This document shows positions 22,711-33,097 of a DNA stretch of 64,000 nt, in pieces. Each line of letters opens with the position of its first letter. Position 1 is the stretch's first letter. Source of the DNA: Zerene cesonia (Eukaryota > Arthropoda > Insecta > Lepidoptera > Pieridae); contig NC_052121.1 of the NCBI RefSeq assembly GCF_012273895.1, positions 9,341,475-9,405,474 on the forward strand. The letters are read 5' to 3'. The notes under the pieces were generated by a model, which worked only from the letters and a program-made list of their open reading frames with translations, was not told the origin of the DNA and made no database searches. A program made the position numbers and the translations under genes.

Positions 22711-25313
22711 TCAACCAGGTTCCGGGGTGTATCCTTTTGAGTCAGAGTCAGGTAAGGGAGGCGCTGGTTCACCCTGCAACTGCGAGAGGGCGCAGCGGAC
22801 GGCAGATAACATTTCTGGCGTCGACTTTCGACTGCGCGGCGCGTGCGGTCGGTGGGGACGGGACGCGCGCTCGGTTGTCGCTGTCCCTTCTATAACAAGG
22901 AATATAATCGAAATAACAGATATAGATAAATCTAAAAAAACACGTTTTAATGATAGAATCAACTAAAATTCCTCACTTGCTCTGATGCGTGCATTCTACA
23001 TATACAGTATACTCTGTCATTTCGTAAGGAAATTATTTCATGATCATGGTCATGACGATCCTAATCAGGATAACAAGATACACTTGAATAATTATTGAAA
23101 TTTCATCGATCCTTGATTTACATATATATAGCGTACAAAGATTGAATTATCCATTCATTAAAAGTAAAAATCTAGCCGGAAAAAAATCGTTTATATACCT
23201 ACAGGTAATAAAAGAGTGTTAAAAAATAAGGTTCAGGATCAGCGGTGGCTCAGTGGGCAGATCTCAGACTTAAATAAAAAGTCGGGGCTACAAGACCGGA
23301 CGAGCATCACAAGATACATAATTCGATTTTTAAATTTTTCTACACCATTATTCACATCACCATAGCGCGAAAGGGTGAAGGAAAACGTCGTGAGAAAACC
23401 GGCATATCGAAGAATCAAAGTTCGACGGCATGCGACATCTGTACGATTTAACGAATAGCCTACACTTCAGGTATGCAATGCACAAAATAAAGCTTTGTCT
23501 ACCTTTTCACCGGAGAAATAATAACAACCTTTTACAAAGAATCCATAGTATTATTTAGTTAAAGCGCTGAGCACTGCATCCTGAAGCGCGAATTACCCTT
23601 TTCCAAGCACAGAGGTACGTGACTAAGTAATTATGTAGGTATATACTAATTGGTATCGCACGACAAGCTGTTAAATAACCGTGACCGAAATATATCCGAA
23701 TATGCTGTTGCATTTTATAAATTACTAGCTGCGCCCCGCGGTTACACCCGCGTAAGTCCGTGTCCCGTAAGAATATCGGGATAAAAAGTTGCCTATATGT
23801 TATTCCACTTGTCCAGATGTCTACATACCAAATTTCATTGCAATCGGTTCAGTAGGTTTTGCATGAAAGAGCAACAAACACACGCACATCCTTACAAACT
23901 TTCGTATTTATAATATTAGAAGGATTAGTAGGAAGTAGGATAGTAGGATAGGATATATAGTAGGAAAATTGCTTAGTGCCATCTATTGACCATCTCAAGT
24001 TTCTAAAACATTCGTGGAACCGTCCAAAGAGAGGTAAAAAATCTAGGCAATGGAATTCAATTACTAATGTTATAAATGGGAAAGTCTGTTGGTCTTTTCT
24101 TCACGCCTAAATGGATGAAATTGGTGCAGAAATTATTAAAAAGGGTTTTTTTATGTCATAAAGTACACACTATATATAACTACATAGGTTAGTTTTTATC
24201 ACGAACTATACGAGTAAAACCAAGGGACTGTTTCCTTTCACTACACGAGCGAAGCCGCGGGTAAAAGCTACTTCTTAGTAAGGAGAAGTTTATGGGTGGG
24301 GTCGATAATGAATTTCAATAACCAGTCTTTTATTAATTCTATAATTCTTTATTAATTATTGCTGTAACAGTGTTCCTGAAATAGTTTTGTCAAAACATAA
24401 TCCAAGTGGCCATGAGTTACGCTAAAATAAGTGAAATTACTTATCGAATATATTACAATTAACTATACAAATTATATACTTTACACAATAAGTATCGAGT
24501 TGTAATTATTTAAATAATTTGGAAATTAAATTCAGAGCACCTACTTACGTATTTTTTTATATTTTAGGCAATAGTCTTTGTTAGTAAAATCTACTATTAC
24601 TTAAACATTTTACGTTATACGTCATATCTATCTTGTTTATTTAACCAAATAAATAACAAAAATTAAAGTAATGAAAAAAACATTCGACTCATAATATATT
24701 TTTTCCTACCATTTAATTATCATAAAAATCCTACTAATATTATAAATGCGAAAGTTTGTAAGGATGTGTGTGTGTTTGTTGCTCTTTCACGCAAAAACTA
24801 CAGAACCGATTGCAATGAAATTTGGTACGTAGACAGCTGGACAACTGGAATAACATATAGGAAACTTTTTATCCCGATATTCCTACGGGATACGGACTTA
24901 CGCGGGTGAAAGCCGCGGAGCGCATCTAGTATCTACATATTTTACAGCTGTAACTGTTACTAAATAATATCTAATGTACGTTAAACGTTTATTTATACTT
25001 TATTAATAATAACTGAAGAACCCATGCTCCCACACAGGGAATCCTAGTGTGGGAGCATGGGTTCTTAATCTATATATATATAACAAAATTTTTTGATAAA
25101 TAAATTATTGTTTACTGTTATTGTTAACTCACGATGCACTGTAGGCCGGTCCCGTTCCATGCCATCGTCAAGTTTTTCGCAGCACGTACAAAAGTAGCAA
25201 GGTATCCCGGGCACCCCACAGCACAGCGCGCCCCACAACCATTTGTTAAGTGTACTACCAGCTCGAGACCACGCCGTCGGTCTGTTTTGGTCGTACACGA
25301 AGTCCCGGTTCAT
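22711..25313 (-). CDS. Unrecognised Cys-rich small protein, two exons (119 aa)
   Basis: I do not recognise this protein. Exons are complement(25133-25313, 22711-22889). Exon 1 ends ACAGTGCATC|GTGAGT (phase 1) and exon 2 starts after TTGTTATAG (phase 1), so the frame joins exactly. Both exons are islands of high GC and CpG in AT-rich DNA. Residues 1-22 are polar, with a Trp and Arg residues. Residues 23-45 form a hydrophobic Cys-rich segment (NKWLWGALCCGVPGIPCYFC, then TCC), a possible single membrane anchor or palmitoylation site with seven cysteines within 15 residues. After that comes an acidic patch (EKLDDGMERD) and a basic, Pro/Arg/His-rich tail, ending PEPG. There is no signal peptide. 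An in-frame stop lies upstream of the start. A 4-codon upstream ORF overlaps the start codon. The intron holds a SINE, a Lep1 Helitron and a perfect hairpin. Function unknown. Confidence 0.65.
23227..23450 (+). mobile_element. SINE-like element, family C
   Basis: The head reads GATCAGCGGTGGCTCAGTGG, then AAGTCGGGGCTACAAGACCG (A- and B-box-like words of a tRNA promoter). Further on come GAAGGAAAACGTCGTGAGAA, AACCGGCAT and AAGTTCGACGGCATG. It lies in the intron of the Cys-rich gene. Confidence 0.75.
23725..23924 (-). mobile_element. Lep1-type non-autonomous Helitron, full length
   Basis: CTAGCTGCGCCCCGCGGTTA to TTATAATATTAGAAGGA. It lies in the intron of the Cys-rich gene. TAGTAGGA-like words repeat just to its right (23925-23962), suggesting slippage or abutting insertions. 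Confidence 0.9.
24062..24272 (+). mobile_element. Helitron-like element
   Basis: ACTAATGTTATAAATGGGAA at the left and CGAGCGAAGCCGCGGGTAAA, AGCTA at the right resemble the TC...hairpin...CTAG layout, but both ends are degraded. Confidence 0.55.
24729..24930 (+). mobile_element. Lep1-type non-autonomous Helitron, full length
   Basis: TCCTACTAATATTATAAATG through TACGCGGGTGAAAGCCGCGG and CGCATCTAGT. It is among the least diverged copies in the window, opposite in orientation to the one at 23725-23924 in the same intron. Confidence 0.92.
25016..25066. repeat. Perfect 20-bp hairpin with 11-nt loop
   Basis: The left arm AAGAACCCATGCTCCCACAC (25016-25035) pairs perfectly with 25047-25066; the loop is 25036-25046. 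It lies in the intron of the Cys-rich gene, 67 nt downstream of the 5' splice site, so it would be transcribed as part of that intron. Confidence 0.92.
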
Positions 25314-25324
25314 TACGACACCAT
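25313..25324 (-). promoter_or_regulatory. Short upstream ORF overlapping the start codon (TAATG)
   Basis: ATGGTGTCGTAATG on the minus strand: a 3-codon upstream ORF (M-V-S-stop) whose stop TAA shares its last A with the ATG of the Cys-rich protein. The arrangement would allow termination-reinitiation or leaky scanning. It matters only if the transcript starts upstream of 25324. Confidence 0.5.
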
Positions 25325-25861
25325 AGCGATGTTTTTATTTCTTTTTTCGTTAGCTGTGGCGTGACGGCGGCTCTGTTTTGACAGGTGTTTGACGTTTGTT
25401 CTTTTTTTTTAAATAGATGTGTAAGGAGGTGGTAAGGATGGTTCGCATGTCCAAGTAGTTAGGACTAAATAGGATTTTTAACTATATATGCTACAGTATT
25501 AGATATATAGTAATGTGTAATATGTGAAAGTAGATTTTGAGTCGTATTCTGTAGTTTAGGGCACTAACATTTTTCACATACAAACTAGTTAAAACTCCAC
25601 GGCGCCATGGTAAATATATAGTTTGAATATTGGGCAATCTAACACAATGATTATTTTTAACATAACTAAAGTAAACCACCGCGAAAATGTATGAATCACA
25701 ATTCGAAGCTTTAAAATAAAAAAGTACCATCAAAATCGGTTCACCCGGCCGAAATTTCTGAGTTAACAAACACATGAAAATGTAGTCTAATTGAAAACGT
25801 CATTCTTTAAAGCCAGTGAAAATAAATTTCAATTTGTAGCATGAGTTCATAAGTTGATCGC

Positions 25862-25963
25862 GTTCAACCAAACAAACCATCCAGCTATCATTATATTAAT
25901 TAGAAAAGCTTATTTATACTAACGTTATAACGCTGAAGAGTTTGTTTGTTTGTTTGGTTGAAC
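25862..25963. repeat. Perfect 16-bp inverted repeat spaced by 70 bp
   Basis: GTTCAACCAAACAAAC (25862-25877) and its exact reverse complement (25948-25963). The right arm lies inside the Helitron-like element that follows, so the left arm may be a fragment of an inverted second copy. Confidence 0.8.
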
Positions 25964-26082
25964 AAACTAATCTCAAGAATTACTGATCCGATTTGAAAAA
26001 TGATTTCAGTGTAAGAGCGATCATTTATTGAGGAAGGCTATAGGCATTTATACCACGGGCGAATCCGGGGCGGACCGCTAGT
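25915..26082 (+). mobile_element. Helitron-like element, second family (GCTGAAGAGTTTGTTTG)
   Basis: It starts near TATACTAACGTTATAACGCT, continues GAAGAGTTTGTTTGTTTGTT, and ends CCACGGGCGAATCCGGGGCG plus GACCGCTAGT. A sister copy is at 62550-62729. Confidence 0.7.
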
Positions 26083-26919
26083 AAAATTACATTCTTACAG
26101 TGATGAAGTCGTCTCCAGACCCCTTCGGCAATAACCTGCATGTCAAGTTAGTAAAATACACCTATGAATCATACGAACCATCAATTGTTTAAAATTTTAA
26201 TTACAGAAATTAAAATAATTGTTACTTGATTTCAGTTAAAGGTCATAGTGTGATAATAACGTATAATACTGGACAAACATTCACAAAAACACCTGTTCAC
26301 ACATAGGTACATTAAGCAGTGAATGTCCTCTGGGTTTGCCTGTGAAATATTAATGGGTCTAAAGTGTAAAAAGGTACCCTATTACCACAGATAATATAAT
26401 ACTGTACATTAAGACTTCTGTGTCCGTATGTGTGTCAGTCTGTCACTCCACTGTCACAGATATGATGTATGTCTATTTGCTATAGCAATAAATAATATAA
26501 AATCGAGGTTAAGCTACACTTGTCACGATCATTAACTGGATGGGCGTTTTTTTTTGCTGTTGCGCCTTCGCTTGTAATACGTACGAAATCATCAGTGCCG
26601 CGAGTCCGACACGCACTTGACCGACTATTTTTGCTTCCAAGGATCAAAATAATGTTCACTAATGTGTATTATTAAAATTATTACTAGTACAGTATCATGT
26701 TGTATGATAGTATCAAAGAGGCTGCCTTATTTTCTTCGTTTATTTTTAGTAAATATGATTATAAAAATACAAATCAATAAATACCGAGATATGCAATTAT
26801 ATTACTTATATATATTATATATAGTGTTTTATATAAATACAGGTTTCTAATATTAATATACTTTAATACCTCAACAAAAATCTAGTTAAATGTGTGTAGC
26901 GTTGTTGTTTTGTTATTGT

Positions 26920-27246
26920 AGGAGTCGAGCACGCTTCGACACGAATTGGGCCAGCTCGCACCGGGGAAGTACCACACCCCCACAGAAAACCGGCTTGAAA
27001 TCGTGACATGCCACTGTGTTTCGTACGGTGAGTGGGGGAGCCGGAGGCCCATTTCCTTTTCCTCACCCTTCCCAGTCCATTCCTTCTTTCCACTTGTCAA
27101 TCCTTTCCTTATCCCTATGAAGCGGGCAGCGTATTCACAGATTATATTAATATATTCGTATTCCTCTGCGAATGTTCATGGGCGGTGGTGATCGCTTACC
27201 ATCAGGCGAACCACCAGCTCAGTTGCCCGCTATGACATAAAAAAAG
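26920..27246 (+). mobile_element. SINE-like element, family A, best complete copy
   Basis: The head is GGAGTCGAGCACGCTTCGAC. The body includes CACACCCCCACAGAAAACCG and GTGAGTGGGGGAGCCGGAGG. The tail is GATCGCTTACCATCAGGCGA through CCGCTATGACATAAAAAAAG. Open frames on both strands across it are by-products of its composition and not genes. Confidence 0.85.
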
Positions 27247-27299
27247 TAACTATCAAATACTTATTTAAGTATCAAACCTACTTCCTATCCTATCCTACT

Positions 27300-27477
27300 T
27301 CGTACTAATATTATAAATGCGAAAGTTTGTAAGGATATGACGTGTGTGTTTGTTAATCTTTCACGCAAAAACTACTGAACGGAATTGCAATGAAATTTGG
27401 TACGTAGATTTAGCAACTTTTGTCCCAATATTTCTATGGGATACAGACTTACGCGCGTGAAACCACGGGGCGCTAGT
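27300..27477 (+). mobile_element. Lep1-type non-autonomous Helitron, internally deleted
   Basis: TCGTACTAATATTATAAATG start, ACGCGCGTGAAACCACGGGG hairpin and CGCTAGT end; about 20 bases around the ACAGCTGGACAACTGG segment are missing. It follows the family A SINE by about 50 bp. Confidence 0.85.
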
Positions 27478-27603
27478 TACTTATAATACTACTAATAACA
27501 TGTACTTAGTGTACAATTTCGTTAGTAATAACTAGTTATATTGGTTATTAATAATCTGTTTTTAAGATTTAGAACAGATTTCATAACAGTGAGTAATTAT
27601 ATA

Positions 27604-27800
27604 TTCTAGCTTTAGCTAGCTTCTGCCCGCGGCTTTGCGTGAAAGTTAAAACATTTACAAATGATTTAGTTATCACAAGGGAGCATTTTATCGGGATGAA
27701 AAGTATCCTATCACCCAAGTCATCTCTTACCCTGTCTGTATACAAAATTTCATTAACATCCGTTCAAACAAACTTTGACATTTATAATATTAGTGTGATT
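27604..27800 (-). mobile_element. Degenerate Helitron-like element
   Basis: CTAGCTTCTGCCCGCGGCTT at the left and ATTTATAATATTAGTGTGAT at the right give the reverse Helitron layout. Confidence 0.6.
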
Positions 27801-28735
27801 AAATGGCCACCAAAGTAAAGTAGGTTTATTTTAATCAATTATTTATCTAAAACTTTATTGCTCACACAGCAGATAATAAAAAAATATGTACAAATGTTTA
27901 TTATTATTTAACACTTTATTGCACATACAGCAGATTACGAAAAATAAAAAAAATGTCTGTCTTATCGCATGTAGCGATCTTTTCCAGGCTACCATATATA
28001 CCTACATTGCGTAAGAAGAGATATTTTAAGGTGGATTAGCATACACTAGGCATTAGAAAAAGAGAAATGATAAAATAAGATACTTATTAGTAAAGTCATA
28101 TAATAATATCATATATTATACAATAAATAACTATTAATAATTTATAACATGGCAAGAAGAGATAAAAGAGTACATTGACAGCAATGAAATAGAGTAAGAA
28201 GCTAAATAAGAAAAAGATAGATCACTTACGTAAATAATTCCTGGTATGATTTGAGTGTTTTTTTTTACGTTCAAAAAGGATAGAGAACTAAAATGACTTG
28301 AACATCTTATAAATAATAATATACTCACAAAAACATAATAATTTATTAATAATATATTCAATACATATCGGAGAAAAAACGAATGTAAGTATATAATACT
28401 TTTGCACATAAAAACACATGACCTGATTCCAATTCGACAACCAAAAACAAACGTATCTTTTAACATTTATTCTTTAAATCTAATAGCTACACCATAACAA
28501 TGCCGTGTCTAAACGATGTTCACGTCACGCAATTACAAAACCTTGGCAGCTCCCTCACGAAGACCTAATGACAACCATCCGAAATCCTCACGTATTCATT
28601 ACACGATTAAACGAAAAAAAAACACCATTTACCATCTTTATTCCGAAGAGCAATCATTGGTAGGTGGCCATTTGCAAAGTCGGCACGTCTGAAAAGCTTC
28701 TGAATTCAAATTGCGCGGGATTTTTTTTTTTAATA

Positions 28736-31700
28736 ATGAATCTAAGGCTGCATGCGTTTATGTGTCAGATGTTGTGGATATTTACAGTTTTGAATAGCAA
28801 GGCTGTGACAGGTGCTCCGGGTTATGGAAGAAATTTGATAATTAAAGCTTTACCGCCAATTGAGGACTACCAGAGCAATGTCTATGAAGTTATAATGGAG
28901 CCATATCTCTATGTGAGTTTTTTATTTTTATTTATTGTTATTGATATTAAGAAAGAAATTGAAATAAATATACGAATTCTTAAAAATTACTCACGTTGCT
29001 AGCGTGTACAAATACAATTTAAACGCTGTTGTTATAATTTCTATACATAATTGTTTAGGTACATAGCCATTACAAAATGGAGCATGTATTGTTTGGATTG
29101 CCAATAAAATAACTATTGTAATAACTTTGTTTAGGTTTCAACACAAATCATTTGTGCTCATATGATGTTAAAAAAATTGACAATTGGCAGACAGTAGAAC
29201 TTTATATAATGTAATACCTTCCTTATAACCTGTGAGTCACAATAAATTATTTTAAATTGAATTTGAATTTGATGTGGTATCAATTGGTTTTCTTTTCCTA
29301 TTCTTTATCCTAAAGCCTGCCACGCAGTTTTACCACCATAAGCTTTACTTTACACTTTCTACAAATATATCAGTACCAATTAAACAGTTTTAAAAATATG
29401 TACCAAGCCAATAAATATTTCTCTTATTAGCTTTCTTATAAAGGCCACAAGGATGTTGAAAATTAGCAAAGCAAATACAGATTAATTTATGCAGATTTTA
29501 TTTTAGTATTCGACCGCTTTGTCAAAATAACATAAAATATATAATATTCCCTGGAGAACCGAAATTAAAAAACGCATCAAAATCCTTAGTTTTACAGATC
29601 AAAGCATACATAGGGACAGACAGACAGCGGAAGGCGACTTTGTTTTATACTATGTAGGTACCTACTGTGTAGCGACAATAAATGGTTTTTACACACGAAC
29701 TAATGTCTCTTCGCCAAAACGATGCTAGTGAATGATTTTTTTCAAGCTTTATAAGGTAAACGAACTTGCCTAATGGTAAAACGTGGTAATGTCAATTGTC
29801 GATCAAAAAGTAGGTAAAAAGAAAAAAACTACATGCCACTTAGCACTGTCATTTGATAACGGACGTGACACCGAAATTAATTAATACATGCCTTTTATGT
29901 ATTCGACACTTGCTGCACATCTGTATACACAATAATATTAATATCATACATTTTTAGAAATGGTATTCAGAGACTTTTGCTTCATTCCATTGTAAAATCT
30001 AAATCCGAAACCTTAAAAAGTGTATTATTTACAGTATTAAAAGTGAAAAGTTAGTCTGAGAACTTGAGTTATTTTTATCACATTTTACTTTTAAATTTGA
30101 AACCTCTGACGCGATAGTTAGTACAAAGATGCTGATAAGCATGGTGGCGAGGACCTCGGACTTCAAATGAAAAATCGGGGTATCCCGATCAGATGAGTGT
30201 GCAAAATAGATTTTTTAAAATACTGTATAGTATCCTTACCAACAGTGACCTACCAACTAAACTCCAGTGTTTCGATAAAAGAGCAACCGCAACCCTGCCA
30301 GCGGAAGTCTTGAAACGGACCCATCGCAACTAGTATCCTCCTTAGCAATAAATTCAACGGCATGAAATCTGCTAACGCACTTCCCGGCCATCCTGCTGAA
30401 TGATGGCTTGAAACCATATGGGCAATCAAGAATTGCTTATGATGACTATGATTCGATGATTATGATGACTATGATTTGATCATTTTTTTTATTTTCACGC
30501 AAGCAAGTAAAGTCGTGATACAGAAGCTTCCTACGAAATATATTGATTGCCTTCCCATGCTCTTGCATTTCAGCTATGCTAAAGTTACATATGTTCCATA
30601 ATGTTAGGCATAATCATACACCTATTTCAATATTACGTAGAAAGGTTGCTGATAGTATCCAATATAATTACAGAATACCGTATGTTTTGAGTTTTGTAAA
30701 AAAATATAATTGCACCGATTTACAGGGGCTCGGCGAACCGTATCCAATCACCGGCGACCGCAGCGAGAAGCAGATCGACCTGGCAGTGAGTATGATTCAA
30801 TTCTACAAAAAAAATGTCAATGTAATATTGTAAATGTAAAAAATGTACATGGTAAAAGCGTGAAAAAGCGTGGGGCGCTTCATGTATCAGCTCTCGAAAA
30901 GCACTCAAACTTTTCACATCCGTCCTTAAAAGAAACATTGTAAATCAACCACATGTATGTGAATTATGGCATCTTCTTATTTGAATTATGTAAGTGCAGT
31001 TTTCGTCTATTTTAGACTTTACTCTCGATTAAGGAAGCGATTACATGTGAGTAATTATAACCAATAATTACCATTACAATCCCGTTGAATGCCATGGGTA
31101 AACACGATGTTTAGCATTTGGTCAAATTTGCATACGATACCGTAGTATCGTCGAGTCACGATTTTTCAATGTTTCGTGATGAGTTGCCATTTCCTTAATC
31201 GATATTAATATGACGTAATAAAAAGTTACTGATGTCTTGGTTCTGAATTGAAAAAAAATCTGTTGCTATATATGGTGGAAATCACATCCATAAAATTAAC
31301 GAACTAAGGTTAAAATATACACATACGACAGATAAAATATTTTCGAAAAATAATACATCGAAAAGGATATATTTAACCACAGACTGATTACTTATTCTTT
31401 TGAGCCGGAAAATCTTGCATAGATACTACGGTCCCCGAGGAAGGAGACGTGGGTTAAGTCGAATTCCTACCAACTAAAACCCCCCATACTTATTCGGTAT
31501 GTCTCCACGAGCCCCTCGTCAGCAGCCCGATACCGGGCCAAGCACAGAATTCGGTTAGTTTCACCATCCAACCCTCCAATGGGCGGCGTGAGCGGAACAC
31601 GTCCCACGTCGCCTCTCCGCACCAGACAATGCATTACATCCACTTAAATAAAATCCTAGGTGATTTCTATGAAAGATATGAATAACTATGTATTACGTAA

Positions 31701-33097
31701 ATCTACAATATCGCGTGTTTATACGAACAAAAAAATAAAGGTGGTACAGGTAATTATGTGCAAAATGAATATAGATAGCAATTATTTTACATTTAATTAC
31801 TCGACTTAAGACTATAGTTAAGAATGAGGGAATTATATTCATAATCTTTGTTTGAATGACAAAACGGATCTCGTATTATTATTTCTGATTTTATTCAATA
31901 ATGATATTTAGCTTATAATTCATTAGTTATAATTTATATAAATAAATTTTATCAATATCAATGAGTACTAACGTATTTTCCTGTATTATTCTGTAGGCGT
32001 TTTAAAAATGAAAAGCGTTTTGTGACTCACTCTCTTTCAATCTCCTTCATCTTATTTCTCATAAAAAATTACAGGATTATGCCATTTTAAATAAAAAATA
32101 AGAAGCTAGATAAGATGCTACTGGTAGCTAGATAGGATTATTTATTTTACAATTACACTAGAATCTTTTGTATAAATTTGACTTAAAAAAAGATTATAGA
32201 TTGGGAAAAAAAAGCAATAATATGCTTCTTTTTCTGGGATCTCGTTCGAGCTCTAGGGATGGAGGCACAGATAACTAAATAGTTATAAAATAGTTGGAGG
32301 TTTCTACTGCACGTTCCTTTTTTTCACTTTTATATTTTCCCTCACAGGGTTACAGAACACACGGCCTTCAAGCAATTGCCTACCTTAAAGCTGACGAAGG
32401 CTCAGGGGTAGAAGGCACACTCATCTTCACTCAGGTGGTCCCTAATGGACCTGTGACCATAGAGGGCAACGTGACCGGCCTGTCTCCGGGTCTACATGGT
32501 CTCCATATACACCAAGCTGGCTCTATTAAAGACGATTGTCTAAATATTGGACCGCATTTCATTGCGTATTATGTAAGTAATTTTCTACTAAGTGCCCAAA
32601 TTCTTAAATCAAAATACTTACTTTTTTATCTTTTTATTAAACTCATTTGTATGCAGGCCAAATTTGTTAATCACCCGTAAACCATCACCAAACGTATCGG
32701 AACGAAAATATCACTAATCATTTTAAAATTGATAAATTTTGAATTTACTCACAGAAGTACAATATATATCATCTTTAAAATGCATTCTGAGATAAATTAT
32801 CAATACACTACATAAAACCTACTTGCCATTCTTTAACAGGGTCGTCACGGCGGCCCCAGAGACCAAATTCGCCACGTCGGCGATCTTGGCAACATAAAAG
32901 CTGAAGAAAACACCATTCTAAACGTCAAAATAGTGGACCATTTAATATCACTCGCTGGCCCCAGGTCTATAGTAGGCAGAGCGATAGCTGTATCCAGCAG
33001 TGAAGACGATTATGGTAGAGCTGGTACAGAAGATAGTGCGGTTAATGGTACATCTGGGCCAGCTGTCGCTTGTGGAGTTATTGGTTACTTTCATTGA
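28736..33097 (+). CDS. Secreted SOD-like protein lacking a copper ligand (239 aa, four exons)
   Basis: Coding exons are 28736-28912, 30726-30785, 32348-32572 and 32840-33097, all phase 0 with GT/AG introns. Residues 1 to about 27 look like a signal peptide. A roughly 50-residue Tyr/Pro-rich extension follows (PIEDYQSNVYEVIMEPYLYG, then LGEPYPITGD). A Cu/Zn SOD domain follows at about 85-239. It aligns without gaps to SOD1 (offset 86). Kept are copper His 132, 134 and 149 (bridging), zinc His 149, 157, 166 and Asp 169, disulfide Cys 143 and 232, and Asp 210 (D124). The fourth copper ligand His120 is Ser 206 and active-site Arg143 is Ala 229. Normal dismutase activity is therefore unlikely, while the zinc fold is probably kept. 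Two sequons (120, 223) fit secretion. It resembles the insect 'related to SOD' (Rsod) class, from memory. AATAAA lies at 33327. Confidence 0.93.
30137..30445 (+). mobile_element. SINE-like element, family C, diverged
   Basis: GGTGGCGAGGACCTCGGACT, AAAATCGGGGTATCCCGATC and, later, ACGGCATGAAATCTGCTAAC match the order of words in 44131-44415. It ends in a GATGACTATGATT repeat. It lies in intron 1 of the SOD-like gene. Confidence 0.65.
31425..31640. repeat. GC-rich island of unknown origin in intron 2 of the SOD-like gene
   Basis: About 215 bp is much richer in GC than its surroundings (for example GCCCGATACCGGGCCAAGCA and CCAATGGGCGGCGTGAGCGG). No ORF with flanking splice sites is evident on either strand. 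It is most likely a fragment of a transposable element (LINE or LTR element), but I did not recognise the family. Confidence 0.35.

Noticed and set aside
26863..27246. Several overlapping ORFs on both strands rich in Pro/Ser/Phe
   Set aside because: They lie within a family A SINE copy, and the same peptides recur at other copies in the window (2177-2411, 8414-8769). They are composition artefacts.
28664..28735. Upstream extension of the SOD-like protein start
   Set aside because: It would need a GTG start; the ATG at 28736 gives a normal signal peptide.
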